NCBI GenBank assembly: GCA_019637395.1
Contig: JAHBVR010000010.1
Coordinates: 265,402-329,401, forward strand
Source of the DNA: Vulcanimicrobiota bacterium
GTDB lineage: Bacteria; Vulcanimicrobiota; Xenobia; Xenobiales; JADMJV01
Direction: 5' to 3'
DNA: 64,000 nucleotides
Below, in pieces: positions 41,974-51,040 of this stretch. The position numbers were made by a program, and so were the translations under genes. Within the stretch, counting starts at the first letter, position 1, and each line of letters begins with the position of its first letter. The notes below the pieces were generated by a model. The model did no database searches. It worked only from the letters and a program-made list of their open reading frames with translations, and was not told where the DNA came from.

Positions 41974-42963
41974 ATGGTCAAAAGGTTGCTCTTCCCGGTG
42001 TGGTTGGCGGTGTGGTTGGCGGGGTGCTCGCACACGCCGCCGGCTCCCTCCCCTGCTCCAACCGGCCCGGTTACGGCGCTTTCGGGGGACACTTTCGAAC
42101 TGCTGGGGCGCGATAGCACCATCTCCTATATCCCGGACCAGGCCAAGATCAGGATTGGCAGCATGATGCGGTTGGGCTCCGAAGGGGCGGAGTTTACTCT
42201 GGCGCCCGAACGGGCCCGGAAAATGGAGCAGATCATGCTGGCCTGCCGCCCCCAGGTGATTTCGCTAAGCGAACGATTGACCAGCACGCGCGCCTTGCTG
42301 GCCATGGAACACGACGGAATCCGCTATGTGGCCAGCGCCAATGCCCCGCCCTTGAAGGCGGCCCGCGAAGCGCTGGAGGCTTATATGCCCCGCCAGGGCG
42401 CCATCGGCCCCGACCATAGTTGGCTGATGGGCAAACTGGAAGGCGCCAAAGGCAAGTGGTCGGTGGCCACGGCCAGAGAAAAGTTCGAGCTGACGGGGCC
42501 TTCCACTGACCTGGCCTTTCGGCCGGGCTCGTCCGTGTTGGTGGTAGGAACCCTGAAAGGCGACCATGTCTACGAGACCGCTCGTATCGCGGAATGGTTC
42601 GGCCCGGAGAAGGCGAGGCTGGAGGTGCCGGCCCTGGAGGCCCGCCCGGCTCCGGCCAGCGACTATACGCGGGATCCGGCCAACGGGCTGATGACTTCGC
42701 GCGTGCGCATCCTGGTGAATCTGAAGGCTGGGGCGGGTCCGAAGGATTTGCCCAAGCTGCTGGAGGCGGCGGGTGACGGCGGGCGTCTGATCGCTTGCTG
42801 GCCCGATACCCTGGTCTTGATGCTGGAAATCCCGGACAGTGCGAATTTACAAAAAATCCAGGCGGCGGTGGCGCGTCTGGAGAAGCATCCGGCGGTGGAA
42901 TCGGCGGCCGCCGATGTGGCCATGGGAGAAGCCGGCGATAGTTTTCGCCGGCCCGAGCGGTAG
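41974..42963 (+). CDS. lipoprotein with a subtilisin-propeptide-like C-terminus
   Basis: ATG 41974 gives 329 residues; the signal MVKRLLFPVWLAVWLAGC ends in a lipobox, followed by a Pro/Ala/Ser linker. The middle (about 35-210) matches nothing I know. The last 80 residues (SRVRILVNLKAGAGPKDLPK ... LEKHPAVESAAADVAM) have the pattern of the inhibitor-I9/subtilisin propeptide fold (strand, G-rich helix, then 'L...P.VE.A..D'). It could be a protease inhibitor or chaperone without its protease; that is inference. The stop is 10 bases before the start of the NYN gene. Confidence 0.65.
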   Translation: MVKRLLFPVWLAVWLAGCSHTPPAPSPAPTGPVTALSGDTFELLGRDSTISYIPDQAKIRIGSMMRLGSEGAEFTLAPERARKMEQIMLACRPQVISLSERLTSTRALLAMEHDGIRYVASANAPPLKAAREALEAYMPRQGAIGPDHSWLMGKLEGAKGKWSVATAREKFELTGPSTDLAFRPGSSVLVVGTLKGDHVYETARIAEWFGPEKARLEVPALEARPAPASDYTRDPANGLMTSRVRILVNLKAGAGPKDLPKLLEAAGDGGRLIACWPDTLVLMLEIPDSANLQKIQAAVARLEKHPAVESAAADVAMGEAGDSFRRPER

Positions 42964-42973
42964 GAGTATGGAA

Positions 42974-43732
42974 ATGCCAAGCGGAGAAGCCAATCTGGCC
43001 CTCTTTATCGACTACGAAAACCTGGCCATCGGGGCGCGCCAGGCCAGCTACGACCGGCTGGATATCGAGCTGCTGCTCAAGCGCCTGTTGGAGAAAGGGC
43101 GCATTCTTTATAAGCGGGCTTACTGCGATTGGATCAGCTTCGCGCGCGAGAAGCGAGTGCTTCATGAACTGGCCATCGAATTGCTGGACATTCCCCAACG
43201 CAATCAGACCGGCAAGAATTCCGCCGATATCCGCATGGTAGTGGATGCTCTCGATCTCTGTTACACTCGCCCGCATTTGGACACCTTCGTGGTCGCCTCG
43301 GGCGACAGCGATTTCTCCCCGCTGGTCTCGAAGCTGCGCGAATATGACAAGCGCGTGGTCGGAGTGGGAGTGAAGAATTCAACTTCGAGCTTGCTGATCG
43401 ACAATTGCGACGAGTTTATTTTCTACGAGGATTTGATGCGCGGGCGCCCGGTGGAGGAACGCCTGCCCGACAGTTTGCCCAAGAAGAAGCGCGAGGTCTT
43501 CCGCCTGCTCCAGGATGCGGTGCTGGCGCTGCAACGCAGCAATACCGAGATTCTCTGGGGTTCGATGGTGAAGCAGATGATGCAGCGTCTGAAACCTACC
43601 TTTGATATGCAATATTACGGCTATCGCAATTTTTCCGACTTGTTGCGGGCGGCCGACAAGGCCGGCGTGGTGGTGATTGAACGGGACGAGCGCAGCGGCT
43701 CGTTTATCGTGTTGGACGTGGGCGAGAGTTAA
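42974..43732 (+). CDS. NYN-domain ribonuclease-like protein with OST-HTH/LOTUS domain
   Basis: AGGAG at 42962-42966 favours ATG 42974 (252 residues) over ATG 42968, which is only one base away. The NYN (PIN-like) domain shows LFIDYENLAIG (catalytic Asp), SADIRMVVDALDL and VVASGDSDFSPLVSKLREY, all acidic ligands present. After a linker comes an OST-HTH/LOTUS-like winged helix (REVFRLLQDAVLALQRSNTE ... YYGYRNFSDLLRAADKAGVV). LabA/MARF1-type proteins with this layout are thought to bind and cut structured RNA. It may be co-transcribed with the lipoprotein gene upstream. Confidence 0.85.
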   Translation: MPSGEANLALFIDYENLAIGARQASYDRLDIELLLKRLLEKGRILYKRAYCDWISFAREKRVLHELAIELLDIPQRNQTGKNSADIRMVVDALDLCYTRPHLDTFVVASGDSDFSPLVSKLREYDKRVVGVGVKNSTSSLLIDNCDEFIFYEDLMRGRPVEERLPDSLPKKKREVFRLLQDAVLALQRSNTEILWGSMVKQMMQRLKPTFDMQYYGYRNFSDLLRAADKAGVVVIERDERSGSFIVLDVGES

Positions 43733-43869
43733 TGGCCGCGCGCCGGGTGCGCCCAGCACGTGCAGGTCGGGCGGCAGGTTTCGGGGAGCGGGCTGGTTGG
43801 TGAGGACCCGAAGGCCAGTAGTCGGGCCGGGCGGCCGGACGCTCGAGAAAACTCGTCGCGGTTGGCACT

Positions 43870-45285
43870 GTGGCGGGAGGGGGCCCGGGCGTCGCGAACC
43901 TCGTGGACATGGACTTAGAAGAGTTGCTGCAGCGCGAGGTCGAGGTGGGCACCTACGACTCCACCGGGGCTTTTACTCTGTCTCTGGGGGAAGCGCGGCG
44001 CAAGCTGCAGAATTTTCAGTTGACCTCGCTGGAGCAGGCGGTGCTCAAATTAATCCAGGGAGTGGTGCGCCTGGAGCCGCTGGCTGTCTGGATGGAGAGC
44101 AATGAGCGCGGCTTTGTGATTTCTTGGGCCGATCCCACCGCCCGGGTCGACCCGGCCCAGTTTGTGGGCGAGTTCGAGAAGGTTTTGTTGGGCCCGGACT
44201 GTCCGGAAAAAGATTTTGCTATCGGTCTGATGGGTTTCCTGGACAAGGAACCGGCCCAGGTTTGGTGGGCTGAATGGAGCGGCGCCCAGCCGGTCTCGAC
44301 CATCAATCTCTTTGGCGGCCTGGCCCAGGCGGAATTGCGGGCGCCGCCGGGGGCCCATGCCCGAACCTTTGCTCTGGTGGTCCAGACCGGCAAACAAAAG
44401 CTCCAGCTCGACCGGCAGATGATCGCCACGCGCACGCTTTTTTGTCCAATTTTGCTGCTTTGGAACGGCCGCCTGATGTGTGAGCTTTCCTGGAATCCCC
44501 CCGGACACCGCAGTAGCCGGGGGCCTTACTGGGCGGACTTCTATTTCCGCCAACCGGGCTCGCTGGCGCGAGGCATCGCCCTGAAACCAATCGGCACCTG
44601 TCTGCGCTGGATCACCAGCGCCGGGGGCCTGGAAGGCAGCGGCTTTTCCATCAGCACCGAGGACTACAGCGTGCACCGCCGCTATGTGTTGGGGGCTCAG
44701 GGACGGGCCCTGGTGCTAAAAGGCCGCAGGCCCCAGTTATCGGGACTGTCGGCCTGGATGTCACCAGGCAATGCGGTGGGATTTCCCGTCGAATTACGCA
44801 CCTCGCTGGGGGAGAGCATCTGGATTGTGGACGGAGCCCAAAAGGGGCGGGCCCTGCTGCTGTGCGTGAAGCACGGCGTGATGCTGGATCCCTGCACTTT
44901 ACCCAGGCAATTGGGAGGAACGGTAGCGGTAGTGGCCACCCCCGACCTGGAGGTGGACTTGAGCCAGTTCTCCCCCATTCTCAATTCGCCCAGTTGGCAG
45001 GAATTAGGCCAGCGAGTCAAGCGCCAGGCCTCGGAAGTGGTGAGTAAGCTGGCCCAGGAACCGACTTCGGCCCTGAAGGAGTTGGGCGGCAACTGGCCTT
45101 GGAGCTGGGCCGGTGCGGGTTTGCTGGCAGGAGTGGTGGGCGCCAGCCTTCTGCCCATTCCCTGGTTCGGGGGCTTTCTGCTCAGCGGAGCGGGCGGAAT
45201 CTGGGCGGCCAAGCGCAACGCCGACGTCAAGTTTCAGTCGCGTTTGCGGGCGCTCCAGCAGGCGGTCGGTTCCGGTCCGGATTGA
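43870..45285 (+). CDS. DSxGxFT-family protein, copy B, with C-terminal membrane segment
   Basis: 471 residues from GTG 43870; GTG 43903 or ATG 43909 are equally possible starts and none has a strong ribosome site. About 380 residues align with copy A at 9243-10409 through YDSTGAFTLSLGEARRKL, TLFCPILLLWNGRLM and VKHGVMLDPC...VAVVATPDLEVDLSQF. Unlike copy A it ends in a hydrophobic hairpin (WSWAGAGLLAGVVGASLLPI, GFLLSGAGGIWAAKR), so it is membrane-tethered, whereas copy A has a separate membrane partner gene. Function unknown. Its 3' end overlaps the convergent radical SAM gene by 52 bases. Confidence 0.6.
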   Translation: MAGGGPGVANLVDMDLEELLQREVEVGTYDSTGAFTLSLGEARRKLQNFQLTSLEQAVLKLIQGVVRLEPLAVWMESNERGFVISWADPTARVDPAQFVGEFEKVLLGPDCPEKDFAIGLMGFLDKEPAQVWWAEWSGAQPVSTINLFGGLAQAELRAPPGAHARTFALVVQTGKQKLQLDRQMIATRTLFCPILLLWNGRLMCELSWNPPGHRSSRGPYWADFYFRQPGSLARGIALKPIGTCLRWITSAGGLEGSGFSISTEDYSVHRRYVLGAQGRALVLKGRRPQLSGLSAWMSPGNAVGFPVELRTSLGESIWIVDGAQKGRALLLCVKHGVMLDPCTLPRQLGGTVAVVATPDLEVDLSQFSPILNSPSWQELGQRVKRQASEVVSKLAQEPTSALKELGGNWPWSWAGAGLLAGVVGASLLPIPWFGGFLLSGAGGIWAAKRNADVKFQSRLRALQQAVGSGPD

Positions 45286-46649
45286 TGAAGAGCGGCGCGG
45301 GCCAGCACTTCGCCGCGTAGCCCCAGGTGGTAGCCCAGGTTGCGCGGGATGTTCCACCACAGTCCGGTGCGACTTTTGTTGAGTCTCTTGGCGATGTGGG
45401 AGAGCGAGTAAAATTGGGTTTTGGCCCATTCGTAGCCGTTGAGCAATTGGTCGGGAGTCATGTGGCGGGGTTGAAAGACGACGTGGGTTTTGCCGTTGTA
45501 ATGCCGCCAGTTTTTATCGATGATGCGACCTTGTTGGTCTAACATGGCATAAGAGGGAGTGCCGGGATAGGGCACCAGCAGGCTGATGGTGGCGTTGTCC
45601 AGTCCAATGTCCCCGAAGGTGTCGACAGTTCTTTGGAATATGTCGAGATCGTCGTTTTCGAAGCCGAAGATGATGCCGGCCTGGATGGCGATGCCCAGGT
45701 TGTGGCAACGTTCCAGCAAGTTCCGGTAATCCCGCACCCGGTTGTGGCCTTTTTGGGCTCCGTTGAGACTTTGCTGGTCGATGCTCTCCAGCCCCACGAA
45801 GAGGGCCTTGCAGCCGCTGGCGGCGGCTAATTCCAGAAATTCGTTGTCTTTGAGGGAGTTCATGGTGGTCTGGCTGGTCCACCAGCGTTGGAGCGGCTTG
45901 AGCTGGCGGCACAGTTCCTTGGCGTAGGCGGGCACGGCGGCCAGGTTGTCGTCCCAGAAAACCACCCCTTTATCTCGGAAGTTTTTTATTTCCTGGATGA
46001 CTTCAGGGACGGGGCGCAGGCGCATTTGCTGGGCCTTGGGATAGAGGTGGGGAATGGTGCAGTAATCGCATTTGTGGGGGCATCCCCGGGTGGCGATGAT
46101 GGCTCCCTTGGTGGCCCACCAGCGGTTCCAGCCGCCGTGTTGGATAAGGTCGCGGCGAGCGTGAGGTAGGTGCTCCAGGGTGGCCGGGGCGGTATGCCGA
46201 TAAATTTTTGTATGCTGAGGAGTGACCTCGACAGTGCCCGTATGGAATAGGTGCAAGCCGGGTTTTCTTTGGATGTCGTCGCGCAGGATATGCTGCCATA
46301 GAGGCTCGGCTTCTCCGACCACTACAATGTCGGCGTGTTCAGCCACTTCGTAGGGCATCAGGGTAGCGTGAGGCCCGCCCATGGCCACCGGGATGTTGCG
46401 GTTGCGAAACTCCCGCGCCAGGTCGTAAGCATGGGGAGCGCCGGGAGTGGCGGCGGTGATGCCCACGAGGTCGCAGGTTCTGGTGGTGTCGACGGGGGTG
46501 ATGATTTCGTCTTCGTGGGTAACCGTCCAGTCGTTCGGCGTGAGGCCGGCCAGCAGGGGCATGGTAAGCTGCGGAAAGCGAATCAGCTCGCGGGATCGGG
46601 CTTGCAGGGTAAGCGGGTCCTCGGCCGTGATCAGGTGCAGCTTAGGCAT
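45234..46649 (-). CDS. B12-binding-domain radical SAM protein (HpnP/BchE-like)
   Basis: ATG 46649 gives 471 residues. The N-terminal cobalamin-binding Rossmann domain contains DLVGITAATPGAPHAYDLA and IPVAMGGPHATLMPYEVAEH. The radical SAM core has TRGCPHKCDYCTIPHLYP (CxxxCxxC, three cluster ligands), DKGVVFWDDNLAA and FVGLESIDQQSL. A DUF4070-like tail follows. The closest known theme is the hopanoid C2-methylase HpnP and other B12 radical SAM enzymes on hydrophobic substrates; the substrate here is unknown. It overlaps the convergent gene's 3' end, which codes for its last 17 residues. Confidence 0.82.
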   Translation of the reverse strand: MPKLHLITAEDPLTLQARSRELIRFPQLTMPLLAGLTPNDWTVTHEDEIITPVDTTRTCDLVGITAATPGAPHAYDLAREFRNRNIPVAMGGPHATLMPYEVAEHADIVVVGEAEPLWQHILRDDIQRKPGLHLFHTGTVEVTPQHTKIYRHTAPATLEHLPHARRDLIQHGGWNRWWATKGAIIATRGCPHKCDYCTIPHLYPKAQQMRLRPVPEVIQEIKNFRDKGVVFWDDNLAAVPAYAKELCRQLKPLQRWWTSQTTMNSLKDNEFLELAAASGCKALFVGLESIDQQSLNGAQKGHNRVRDYRNLLERCHNLGIAIQAGIIFGFENDDLDIFQRTVDTFGDIGLDNATISLLVPYPGTPSYAMLDQQGRIIDKNWRHYNGKTHVVFQPRHMTPDQLLNGYEWAKTQFYSLSHIAKRLNKSRTGLWWNIPRNLGYHLGLRGEVLARAALHQSGPEPTACWSARKRD

Positions 46650-46781
46650 TGACGTGATAAAGGGGTTCGAGGTCGGGAGGTCAGACCCCTGGGAGCGGCG
46701 CTCAGTGGGTCTCTTGGGACGCCGACAGTTATTCACAACTTCTTAATAATCCGGTAACAATTCTTCCCCTGGAGGTGGCCC

Positions 46782-46853
46782 ATGAGAGATACTGTCCAGG
46801 TTGGATTCCTTTCTGACGACCTCTCTGCAGATGCGGCCGGCTTCCCTCGATAG
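46782..46853 (+). CDS. possible 23-residue leader peptide ahead of the repeat protein
   Basis: ATG 46782 is preceded by GGAGG (46771-46775) at 6 bases, by far the best ribosome site near the big gene. It encodes MRDTVQVGFLSDDLSADAAG... and stops at TAG 46851-46853, in a different frame from the 1407-residue protein, whose candidate starts (TTG 46801, ATG 46831) lie within it and lack ribosome sites. Either it is a coupled leader peptide or the true N-terminus of the big protein starts here and an indel separates the frames. Confidence 0.35.
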   Translation: MRDTVQVGFLSDDLSADAAGFPR

Positions 46854-49800
46854 CGTACGGGTGGCTCCGCTTGTTGTTCCCAAGAAAGAGAGCGGGCCGG
46901 TCGACCAGTTCCGCTCCGAGGGCAAGTTGCTGGGCCGGGAGCAGGTTTCCCAGCCGTTGGCTCCGGAACGCGACTGGGTGCTGGGCGGGCCGGCGGTCCC
47001 TGCCGAGAAGAAATCCGATCCCTGGTTGGACCAGGGCGGGGAGTGGCTGGTGAGCGGCGCGCCGCGGTCCAAGCAAAAGGAGGCCGCGCCTAAGGACGAG
47101 GATCTGGCGCTGGAGCAGGGGTTGATCGCTTCCTTGAATCTGCCGCGTCCGCAGGTGGCCATCGAGCCGGCGGCGTTGATTTCCTCGGGCCCCAGTCCGG
47201 AAATTCGTAAACTGGATAAAATGTACGGCGGGGGCGTGCTGCTGGCCGCTTCCCAAACTCCCGAAGCGGCGGCCGAGTTTTGGCGGCAGCAGAATCAGAT
47301 GCTGGCCACCACCGAGGGGCGCGAGGAGTACGTGAAGTTCCTCGAGTCGCGGGATGCGGAGAGTGGCAAACTCTATGCGGCCATCCAGCAGCACGCGCCG
47401 CCCGACCTGCAGGTGGAGCATCTCAAGCTGGTAGCCGACGACCCCAAGCTGGCGGCGGCTCAGTTAAGCACGGTCGATAGCAGCTTTTTGAAGAAGGCGG
47501 CCGAAAACGTGGCGCTGGCCACGGCTTTTGCCTCGGTGCAGGGCATGGCCGGAGCGGTGGCGCTGGCCGGATTAACCGCTATGGCTTCGGCCACGGAGGA
47601 GGGCGCGGCCGATCTGACGGCGGCCCGCGCTAAAGCGGCTGGGACCGCCGAAGGACGCCAGTCGCTGGAGACGGTCTATGGAGTGATGGCCGGCAGCCCT
47701 TCATTGGCCGGGGCCCAGACCAAACTGGACCAGCAGGCTCTGGCCAGTGAGCGCGGACGGGAGGCGACCGTGCAGTTGCAGACCAACGCCTGTCAGAGCG
47801 CCGGGCTGGCCACCAACATGGTGCGCGTACAGGCCGTTTCAGGGGTGGCGCCAGCGGTGGAAGGGCATGCGACGCTGGCGGTGTCGGGGCTGAAATTGCA
47901 GGCGTCGGCCGCCACCACTGCGGCCGGCCGAGCCGGCCTGGCCGCGGTGTGGGAAACGCTCGCATCTCGGCCCGAGAAGGCGGCGGCCTGGGTCGGCAAT
48001 CAGGCTTTGGCGGTGCAGAGTGAGGAAGGGCGGGCCGCGTTTTCTCAGTTGCATCGAAATTTGGATGCCCCGGCGGCTTCGGCCTATACCTCGGTGCTGG
48101 CGGTGGCCGGGCCGGGGACCGACCGCTTGTTTGGCGGCGTGGCCAAGGATTCGGTGGCCAGCGGGCGTTTACTGGGCACGATGAACCAGGCTCCGGCCGC
48201 CCTGGTGCGGGTGGTCGACTCGGCTGGACCCGGTCTGGCCGGAGTGCTGGCCTCGGCCAGCCAGGAGCGGAGCGGAGTGCGCGAGGTCGGGCGGTTTTTT
48301 ACCACCATGTCGGCCGACGAGGGTTCGGCCACTTCGGCTTTGCGCGTGGTGAATTCGGGCGGACCGGAGGTGAGCGGGCGTCTGCTGATCGGGGTGGCGC
48401 GCGATCGAGAAGCGGCCGCTTCGGTCAGTTCGACTCTGGCCAGCGCTTCGGGAGGCGCGGCCGGGCGCCAGCAGGCGGGACAGTTGTTCAAGTCGGCTTC
48501 CACCCGGCCGGAGACAAGCGTGGCGGCCGTGCGCGTAGTCAATGCGGGCGCGCCCGAGGTGGTGCGCCAGTTAGCCGTAGGGCTGGCCCAGGATCCGGTG
48601 GCGGCCTCGGCTTTTGGCACCAACCTGGCGGTGGCTTCGCGGGTGGATGCTCCGGAGGTGGGACGGTTCTTTAAGGCGACTTCCGAGGAGCCTAAGGCGG
48701 CCGCGGCCGGGGTGGCCCTGGTGAACGCGGCCGGGCCGGAGCGGGTGCGCGAGCTGGCCCTGCATCTGGCCGCCGAGCCGGAAGCGCGGCGGGCTTTCGG
48801 GGAGAATTTGGTGGCGGCGGCGCGGGTGGATGCTCCGGAGGTGGGACGGTTCTTCAAGGCCACTTCCGAGGAGCCGCGCTCGGCTACGGCGGGGCTGGAA
48901 TTCGTGAATGCCTTGGAGCCGGAGAAAAAGCGCGAGTTGGTGCTTAATCTAGCGGAGGATCCGGTAGCTTCCCGGTCTTTTGGGAATGCCCAGGTGGCCG
49001 CCAGCAAGACGGAGCAAGGGATCAAGCAGAATGCCCTGCTCTATGAATCGCTGGCGCCTGATCCCAAAGCGGCTGCCGCCGCAGCCAGCCTGATTCCGCC
49101 CGAAAGCGCGGGGCAATTTCTGGCCAGGATGAACGAACAACCGGAGGCTCGCGTGGCCACCGGGGCGCTGCTCGATGCGGCCGCGCGAACTCCGCAGGGG
49201 CAGGCGGTGGTCGAGCGCTTGCTGGAAGATCCGCAGGCGGGCAAACTGGCCCAGGCGATGCTCCGTGAGGCTCGCATAGCGATTGCCGAGAGAACGGAGC
49301 CGGTGGGGGTTCCGGCCCGGCCGGCCGATGAAAAAACGGCGCTGCCCGAAGGGGCAACCCAGCCGGTTACGGTGCCTGGCCCCGGCGTTGCCGAGAAAGC
49401 GGTCGCTCCTATCTTCCAAAAAGCGGCCCAAAGTGAGGCGGCCAGCGCCCAGACCGTGACGGCGTTGACCCAACAGGCGCCGGCGCGGCGCGAGCAAGTG
49501 CTGGCGGCCGTGGCCAAAGACGAGCAGGCCAGCGGCCATTTCGTCGAGACTCTGCAGCAGGCTCCGACCCGCGTGCTCAGCGAATTGACCGCGAAAGTAG
49601 CCGAGAATCCAGCCGCCAGCGGCTCTTTTCTCAAGGCGGTCAGCCAGGCACCGGTGGCTCCTCTGCTGCGAAAGCTGGCCCTGGATGAGCAGGCTTCCAA
49701 GAGTTTTGGGCGGATCTTGGAGAAAGCTCCTCCTCAGACACTCACCAAGTTTTTGAACAAAGCAGCCAAAGAGCCTGAAGCTTTCTCCAAAGTAATCATG

Positions 49801-51024
49801 CAAAGCCCGCCTGAGCTGGTGCAAAAGCCGGCTGTAGCCAAACAGTTAGCGCTATCGCTGCCGCAGGTCTCTCAAGACACCCTGGTCAAGACGCTGGAAA
49901 GCCCGGCGGCGGAAACGGTCATCAAGGCGGCGGCGCGAGCTCCGGTGGCCACGGTGGCGGGACTGACCGAGCGAGTGGCCCAGGGCAAGCTGGCCAGCGC
50001 GGCCTTTGTCAGGGTGGTTGCCAGAGCACCGCTGGAAACCGTGCGCGGAATGATTTCTTCGGTGGCGGACTCGGGAGGCTGCGCTTCCTTCGTCAAAGCC
50101 TTGAGTCAGGCGCCGCCGGCCGCCGTGCAGGTCTTGCTCTCGCGGGTGGCCTCGGACCAGACGGCCAGCCAGTCGCTGCTACGCGCTCTCACGCTGGCGG
50201 CGACCACTCCCGACGGGCGGGCGGCGGTCCTGCAGATGCGCAACTCCCTGGGCGGAGTGCTGGCCCAGGCCGGTCCCGAGGCGGCGGCCAGGCTCAAGCA
50301 AGCGTTGGGCGAGGAGCCGGCGCGCGCCGAGAAGATTCCGACAGTAAGCCCGGACAAGGCAGTGGCCGCCGGGGTGCTCAAGGCGCCTGCCACCACCGCC
50401 ACGACGGCGGTGGCCTCCACCAAGAAGGCCGAGGCCGTCGAGGGGGGAGGCGGCGTAGACATGGGCAACGCGCTGCACAATCGCCAGGTAGGCCGCTACC
50501 GGCAGGGCCAGCGGATTCCCGGTGAGCATCGCGTCAACGTGCTGGTGGGCGGCAAGCACCAGGTGAAGCACACCGAGGAGAGTGAGGAAGCCGAGAGCGT
50601 CCAGGAAGTCAAGAAAGGCGAGCGCCAGCGCGCCACCGAGAAGGCCGGTGCGGTCGAGGAAATTCAGCCGATTCAGTTGTTCGAACGCGGCGAGAAGCGG
50701 GGGCATTCATGTAGCCGCTGCGGCCTGCAATTCGAAGGCCGGGTCGCCAGCTGCCCCAACTGCCAGTCCGAGATGCGCGAGCTGTTGGCGGTCAACTCCG
50801 TTTCCTATCGCCGAGCCGGCTTCACCATTTCGACCTCGACCGACCTGGTAGAGGTGACCTATGCGGCGCGCACGCTACTGGACACGGAGAAGTCGAGCCT
50901 GGCCGGCCTACGCTCGCCCCAGAAGTTCGTGCAGATGCGCGATCTGCTGGCCCAATGCCAGGCACCCGTGACCGGCTACGCGACCGTGACCAGAACGAGA
51001 ACGCGCCGCCCTAAGTTCGACTAG
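46801..51024 (+). CDS. 1407-residue Ala-rich helical-repeat protein with C-terminal zinc ribbon
   Basis: Starts at TTG 46801 or ATG 46831. Residues 1-110 are polar and probably disordered. From about 130 to 1190 the protein is a string of Ala-rich helical units; the best conserved have 60 residues (VRVVNAGAPEVVRQLAVGLA, NLAVASRVDAPEVGRFFKAT, SEEPKAAAAGVALVNAAGPE). A near-identical 54-base DNA stretch recurs 180 bases apart (48639 and 48819). A second repeat type, SGHFVETLQQAPTRVLSELT/SGSFLKAVSQAPVAPLLRKL, fills about 900-1150. A Lys/Glu-rich linker leads to a zinc ribbon, CSRCGLQFEGRVASCPNCQ, and a final 90-residue domain. It resembles an ARM/HEAT-like scaffold. The paladin-like phosphatase gene follows after 16 bases. 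No signal peptide. Confidence 0.7.
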   Translation: MDSFLTTSLQMRPASLDSVRVAPLVVPKKESGPVDQFRSEGKLLGREQVSQPLAPERDWVLGGPAVPAEKKSDPWLDQGGEWLVSGAPRSKQKEAAPKDEDLALEQGLIASLNLPRPQVAIEPAALISSGPSPEIRKLDKMYGGGVLLAASQTPEAAAEFWRQQNQMLATTEGREEYVKFLESRDAESGKLYAAIQQHAPPDLQVEHLKLVADDPKLAAAQLSTVDSSFLKKAAENVALATAFASVQGMAGAVALAGLTAMASATEEGAADLTAARAKAAGTAEGRQSLETVYGVMAGSPSLAGAQTKLDQQALASERGREATVQLQTNACQSAGLATNMVRVQAVSGVAPAVEGHATLAVSGLKLQASAATTAAGRAGLAAVWETLASRPEKAAAWVGNQALAVQSEEGRAAFSQLHRNLDAPAASAYTSVLAVAGPGTDRLFGGVAKDSVASGRLLGTMNQAPAALVRVVDSAGPGLAGVLASASQERSGVREVGRFFTTMSADEGSATSALRVVNSGGPEVSGRLLIGVARDREAAASVSSTLASASGGAAGRQQAGQLFKSASTRPETSVAAVRVVNAGAPEVVRQLAVGLAQDPVAASAFGTNLAVASRVDAPEVGRFFKATSEEPKAAAAGVALVNAAGPERVRELALHLAAEPEARRAFGENLVAAARVDAPEVGRFFKATSEEPRSATAGLEFVNALEPEKKRELVLNLAEDPVASRSFGNAQVAASKTEQGIKQNALLYESLAPDPKAAAAAASLIPPESAGQFLARMNEQPEARVATGALLDAAARTPQGQAVVERLLEDPQAGKLAQAMLREARIAIAERTEPVGVPARPADEKTALPEGATQPVTVPGPGVAEKAVAPIFQKAAQSEAASAQTVTALTQQAPARREQVLAAVAKDEQASGHFVETLQQAPTRVLSELTAKVAENPAASGSFLKAVSQAPVAPLLRKLALDEQASKSFGRILEKAPPQTLTKFLNKAAKEPEAFSKVIMQSPPELVQKPAVAKQLALSLPQVSQDTLVKTLESPAAETVIKAAARAPVATVAGLTERVAQGKLASAAFVRVVARAPLETVRGMISSVADSGGCASFVKALSQAPPAAVQVLLSRVASDQTASQSLLRALTLAATTPDGRAAVLQMRNSLGGVLAQAGPEAAARLKQALGEEPARAEKIPTVSPDKAVAAGVLKAPATTATTAVASTKKAEAVEGGGGVDMGNALHNRQVGRYRQGQRIPGEHRVNVLVGGKHQVKHTEESEEAESVQEVKKGERQRATEKAGAVEEIQPIQLFERGEKRGHSCSRCGLQFEGRVASCPNCQSEMRELLAVNSVSYRRAGFTISTSTDLVEVTYAARTLLDTEKSSLAGLRSPQKFVQMRDLLAQCQAPVTGYATVTRTRTRRPKFD

Positions 51025-51040
51025 AGACGGGGGGCGGCCG

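Noticed and set aside
46650..46736. Upstream extension of the radical SAM protein
   Set aside because: Low-complexity Arg/Pro-rich start; ATG 46649 begins directly before the cobalamin-binding domain.
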